A DNA stretch of 64,000 nt. Source: Holothuria scabra (lineage: Eukaryota > Echinodermata > Holothuroidea > Aspidochirotida > Holothuriidae). The stretch is taken from the NCBI GenBank assembly GCA_037179385.1, contig CM074200.1:32429884-32493883 (forward strand), in the 5' to 3' direction. Positions 62,587 through 64,000 of this stretch are shown here, one piece after another. Both the position numbers and the translations under genes were made by a program. The notes beneath the pieces were generated by a model. It saw only the letters and a program-made list of their open reading frames with translations, was not told the origin of the DNA and did no database searches. The number at the start of each line of letters is the position of its first letter. Position 1 is the stretch's first letter.

Positions 62587-63356
62587 TTTTTTCTTCTTCT
62601 TCTTCTTCCTTCTTCCTTCTTCCTTCTTCCTTCTTCCTTCTTCCTTCTTCCTTCTTTCTTCTTTCTTCTTTCTTCTTTCTTCTTTCTTCTTTCTTCTTTC
62701 TTCTTCCCTCTTCATTCTTTTTTCTTTCTTCTTCTTTCTTTCTTTTTTGTTCTTCTTTCGTTCTTCTTTCTTCTTCCTTCTTCCTTCTTTCTTCTTTCTT
62801 CTTCCTTCTTTCTTCTTTCTTCTTCCTTCTTTCTTCTTTCTTCTTTCTTCTTCCTTCTTTCTTCTTTCTTCTTCCTTCTTTCTTCTTCCTTCTTCCTTCT
62901 TTCTTCTTTCTTCTTCCTTCTTCCTTCTTTCTTCTTTCTTCTTCCTTCTTTCTTCTTTCTTCTTCCTTCTTTCTTCTTTCTTCTTCCTTCTTTCTTCTTT
63001 CTTCTTTCTTCTTCCTTCTTTCTTCTTTCTTCTTCCTTCTTTCTTCTTTCTTCTTCCTTCTTTCTTCTTTCTTCTTTCTTCTTCCTTCTTCCTTCTTCCT
63101 TCTTTCTTCTTTCTTCTTTCTTCTTTCTTCTTTCTTCTTCCTTCTTCCTTCTTCCTTCTTCCTTCTTCCTTCTTTCTTCTTCCTTCTTTCTTCTTTCTTC
63201 TTTCTTCTTCCTTCTTCCTTCTTCCTTCTTTCTTCTTTCTTCTTTCTTCTTTCTTCTTTCTTCTTCCTTCTTCCTTCTTCCTTCTTCCTTCTTCCTTCTT
63301 CCTTCTTCCTTCTTCCTTCTTCCTTCTTCCTTCTTCCTTCTTCCTTCTTCCTTCTT
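62587..63356. repeat. Heptanucleotide polypyrimidine satellite (TTCTTCC/TTCTTTC)n, about 770 bp
   Basis: Almost uninterrupted C/T strand built of two 7-mer variants; 21 nt makes a seven-residue frame, so long Phe/Leu/Ser/Pro frames appear that are artefacts. The variants are clustered: TTCTTCC-rich at both ends, mixed in the middle. A mirror-symmetric homopurine:homopyrimidine tract of this length can form triplex (H-DNA). Confidence 0.97.
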
Positions 63357-63374
63357 ATAATAATAATAATAATT
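63357..63374. repeat. (TAA)n microsatellite
   Basis: Six TAA/ATA units directly following the pyrimidine tract. Confidence 0.9.
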
Positions 63375-63659
63375 TATCGACTTTCTTTCAGTATCATTTA
63401 CAAAAGTATTCGAATTATTTAATTCAGGAAGTGACTGATGACCATAAACAATTATTTAATATTTAGGCCTTCATCAAGAATACTAAAAGCGACGTGATTA
63501 TAAACAGCGTACACAAAAATATTAAGTGATTAATTATACAACTATTAACAACCCAAGGAGTGTCGACAAGAAACATAAAATGCTCTGATATGCACCGACA
63601 CGCTTTGTAAAAACTAAAATTAACTATGGAAATTTAAAGAGATCAATGATACTCGATGA

Positions 63660-64000
63660 TAGTGGCGTAGCTACGGGGAAAGGTGGGCATTGATGGCCAA
63701 CTGGCTCTAAAAAGTGCGAAAAATCCATAATTTGGTCTTTGTGACATCAGTCAACTACGATGTGGTTTTCTTAAGTCTTTTTACACTAAATTCCGAATTT
63801 TCTCCAATAAAAGCTCCATTTTTGTAATTAGGCCTATTTGTTTTAAAATTGCAAACTTTTCGGGTAGACACGCACTGTTGAACAAGGTGTCTCTTGATGG
63901 GCTGTTGCCATTGTATTGTATTAGTTACATCCTTTGTTAGGGTTTGGGCTATCGATAGCCAGTTAAGAAATTTCTTGTTAAACAGTACGCATCGCCCGAA
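63660..64000. mobile_element. hAT-like terminus, element incomplete in window
   Basis: TAGTGGCGTAGCTACGGGG differs by one base at its end from the hAT-like terminus CAGTGGCGTAGCTA seen at 39427. No matching right end before the window closes, so the element is either truncated or extends past 64000. Confidence 0.5.

Noticed and set aside
62533..63466. 240-275-codon Phe/Leu/Ser/Pro frames
   Set aside because: Artefact of a 7-nt repeat that has no stop codon in several frames; no complexity outside the repeat.

Overview
This is eukaryotic, invertebrate nuclear DNA. It is AT-rich, has very low gene density, and is full of transposon remnants, microsatellites and short dispersed repeats. The one host gene I can support is a four-coding-exon calcitonin-type neuropeptide precursor on the + strand (42878-50933). 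It encodes two amidated peptides, each with a Cys-X5-Cys loop and a C-terminal FG..GP-Gly-Lys-(Arg/Lys) processing site. That two-peptide architecture, and especially the sequence around the second peptide, is what I recall for sea cucumbers (Holothuroidea), so I infer a holothurian genome. No prokaryotic gene, rRNA gene or CRISPR array is visible.

Layout. 1-28430: no protein gene; dispersed repeats, including a TTAA-flanked MITE (9652-9942, second copy 26225-26512), an element carrying ~150-bp repeat units (12511-13030), a GAGTGAA-rich palindromic repeat (13757-14150), a 32-bp minisatellite (14157-14345) and a 2.3-kb fold-back element with ~300-bp inverted arms (15521-17820). 28440-30600: a 5'-truncated, frameshifted Jockey-superfamily LINE. 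34472-35770: an element with seven ~150-bp units alternating between two types (ABABABA), each carrying nuclear-receptor-like AGGTCA direct repeats. 38785-39077: third copy of the TTAA MITE. 39427-41508: a 2.1-kb non-autonomous hAT-like element with a perfect 8-bp target-site duplication. 42863-50933: the calcitonin-type gene, whose introns hold three more hAT-like elements with 8-bp duplications (two perfect, one 7/8), a fold-back repeat and a GAGTGAA repeat. 53632-59684: a microsatellite/retroelement zone with long (TA)n arrays, a 53-bp-arm palindrome, a near full-length but broken minus-strand CR1/L2-like LINE (endonuclease plus reverse transcriptase), two hammerhead-ribozyme-like folds and a 1.15-kb inverted-repeat element sitting inside (TA)n. 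62587-63356: ~770 bp of pure pyrimidine heptanucleotide repeat. A further hAT-like terminus starts at 63660 and runs toward the window end.

How it works together. All internal exon junctions of the calcitonin gene are phase 2 and both internal exons are multiples of three. Exon 3, which carries all of peptide 1, can therefore be skipped without frameshift, giving a precursor with peptide 2 only. The rest of the window is best read as mobile-element sediment around this gene. The most intriguing unexplained signals are the two hammerhead-like folds (53854-53889 minus, 58252-58288 plus) and the alternating DR1/DR4 array (34577-35646).
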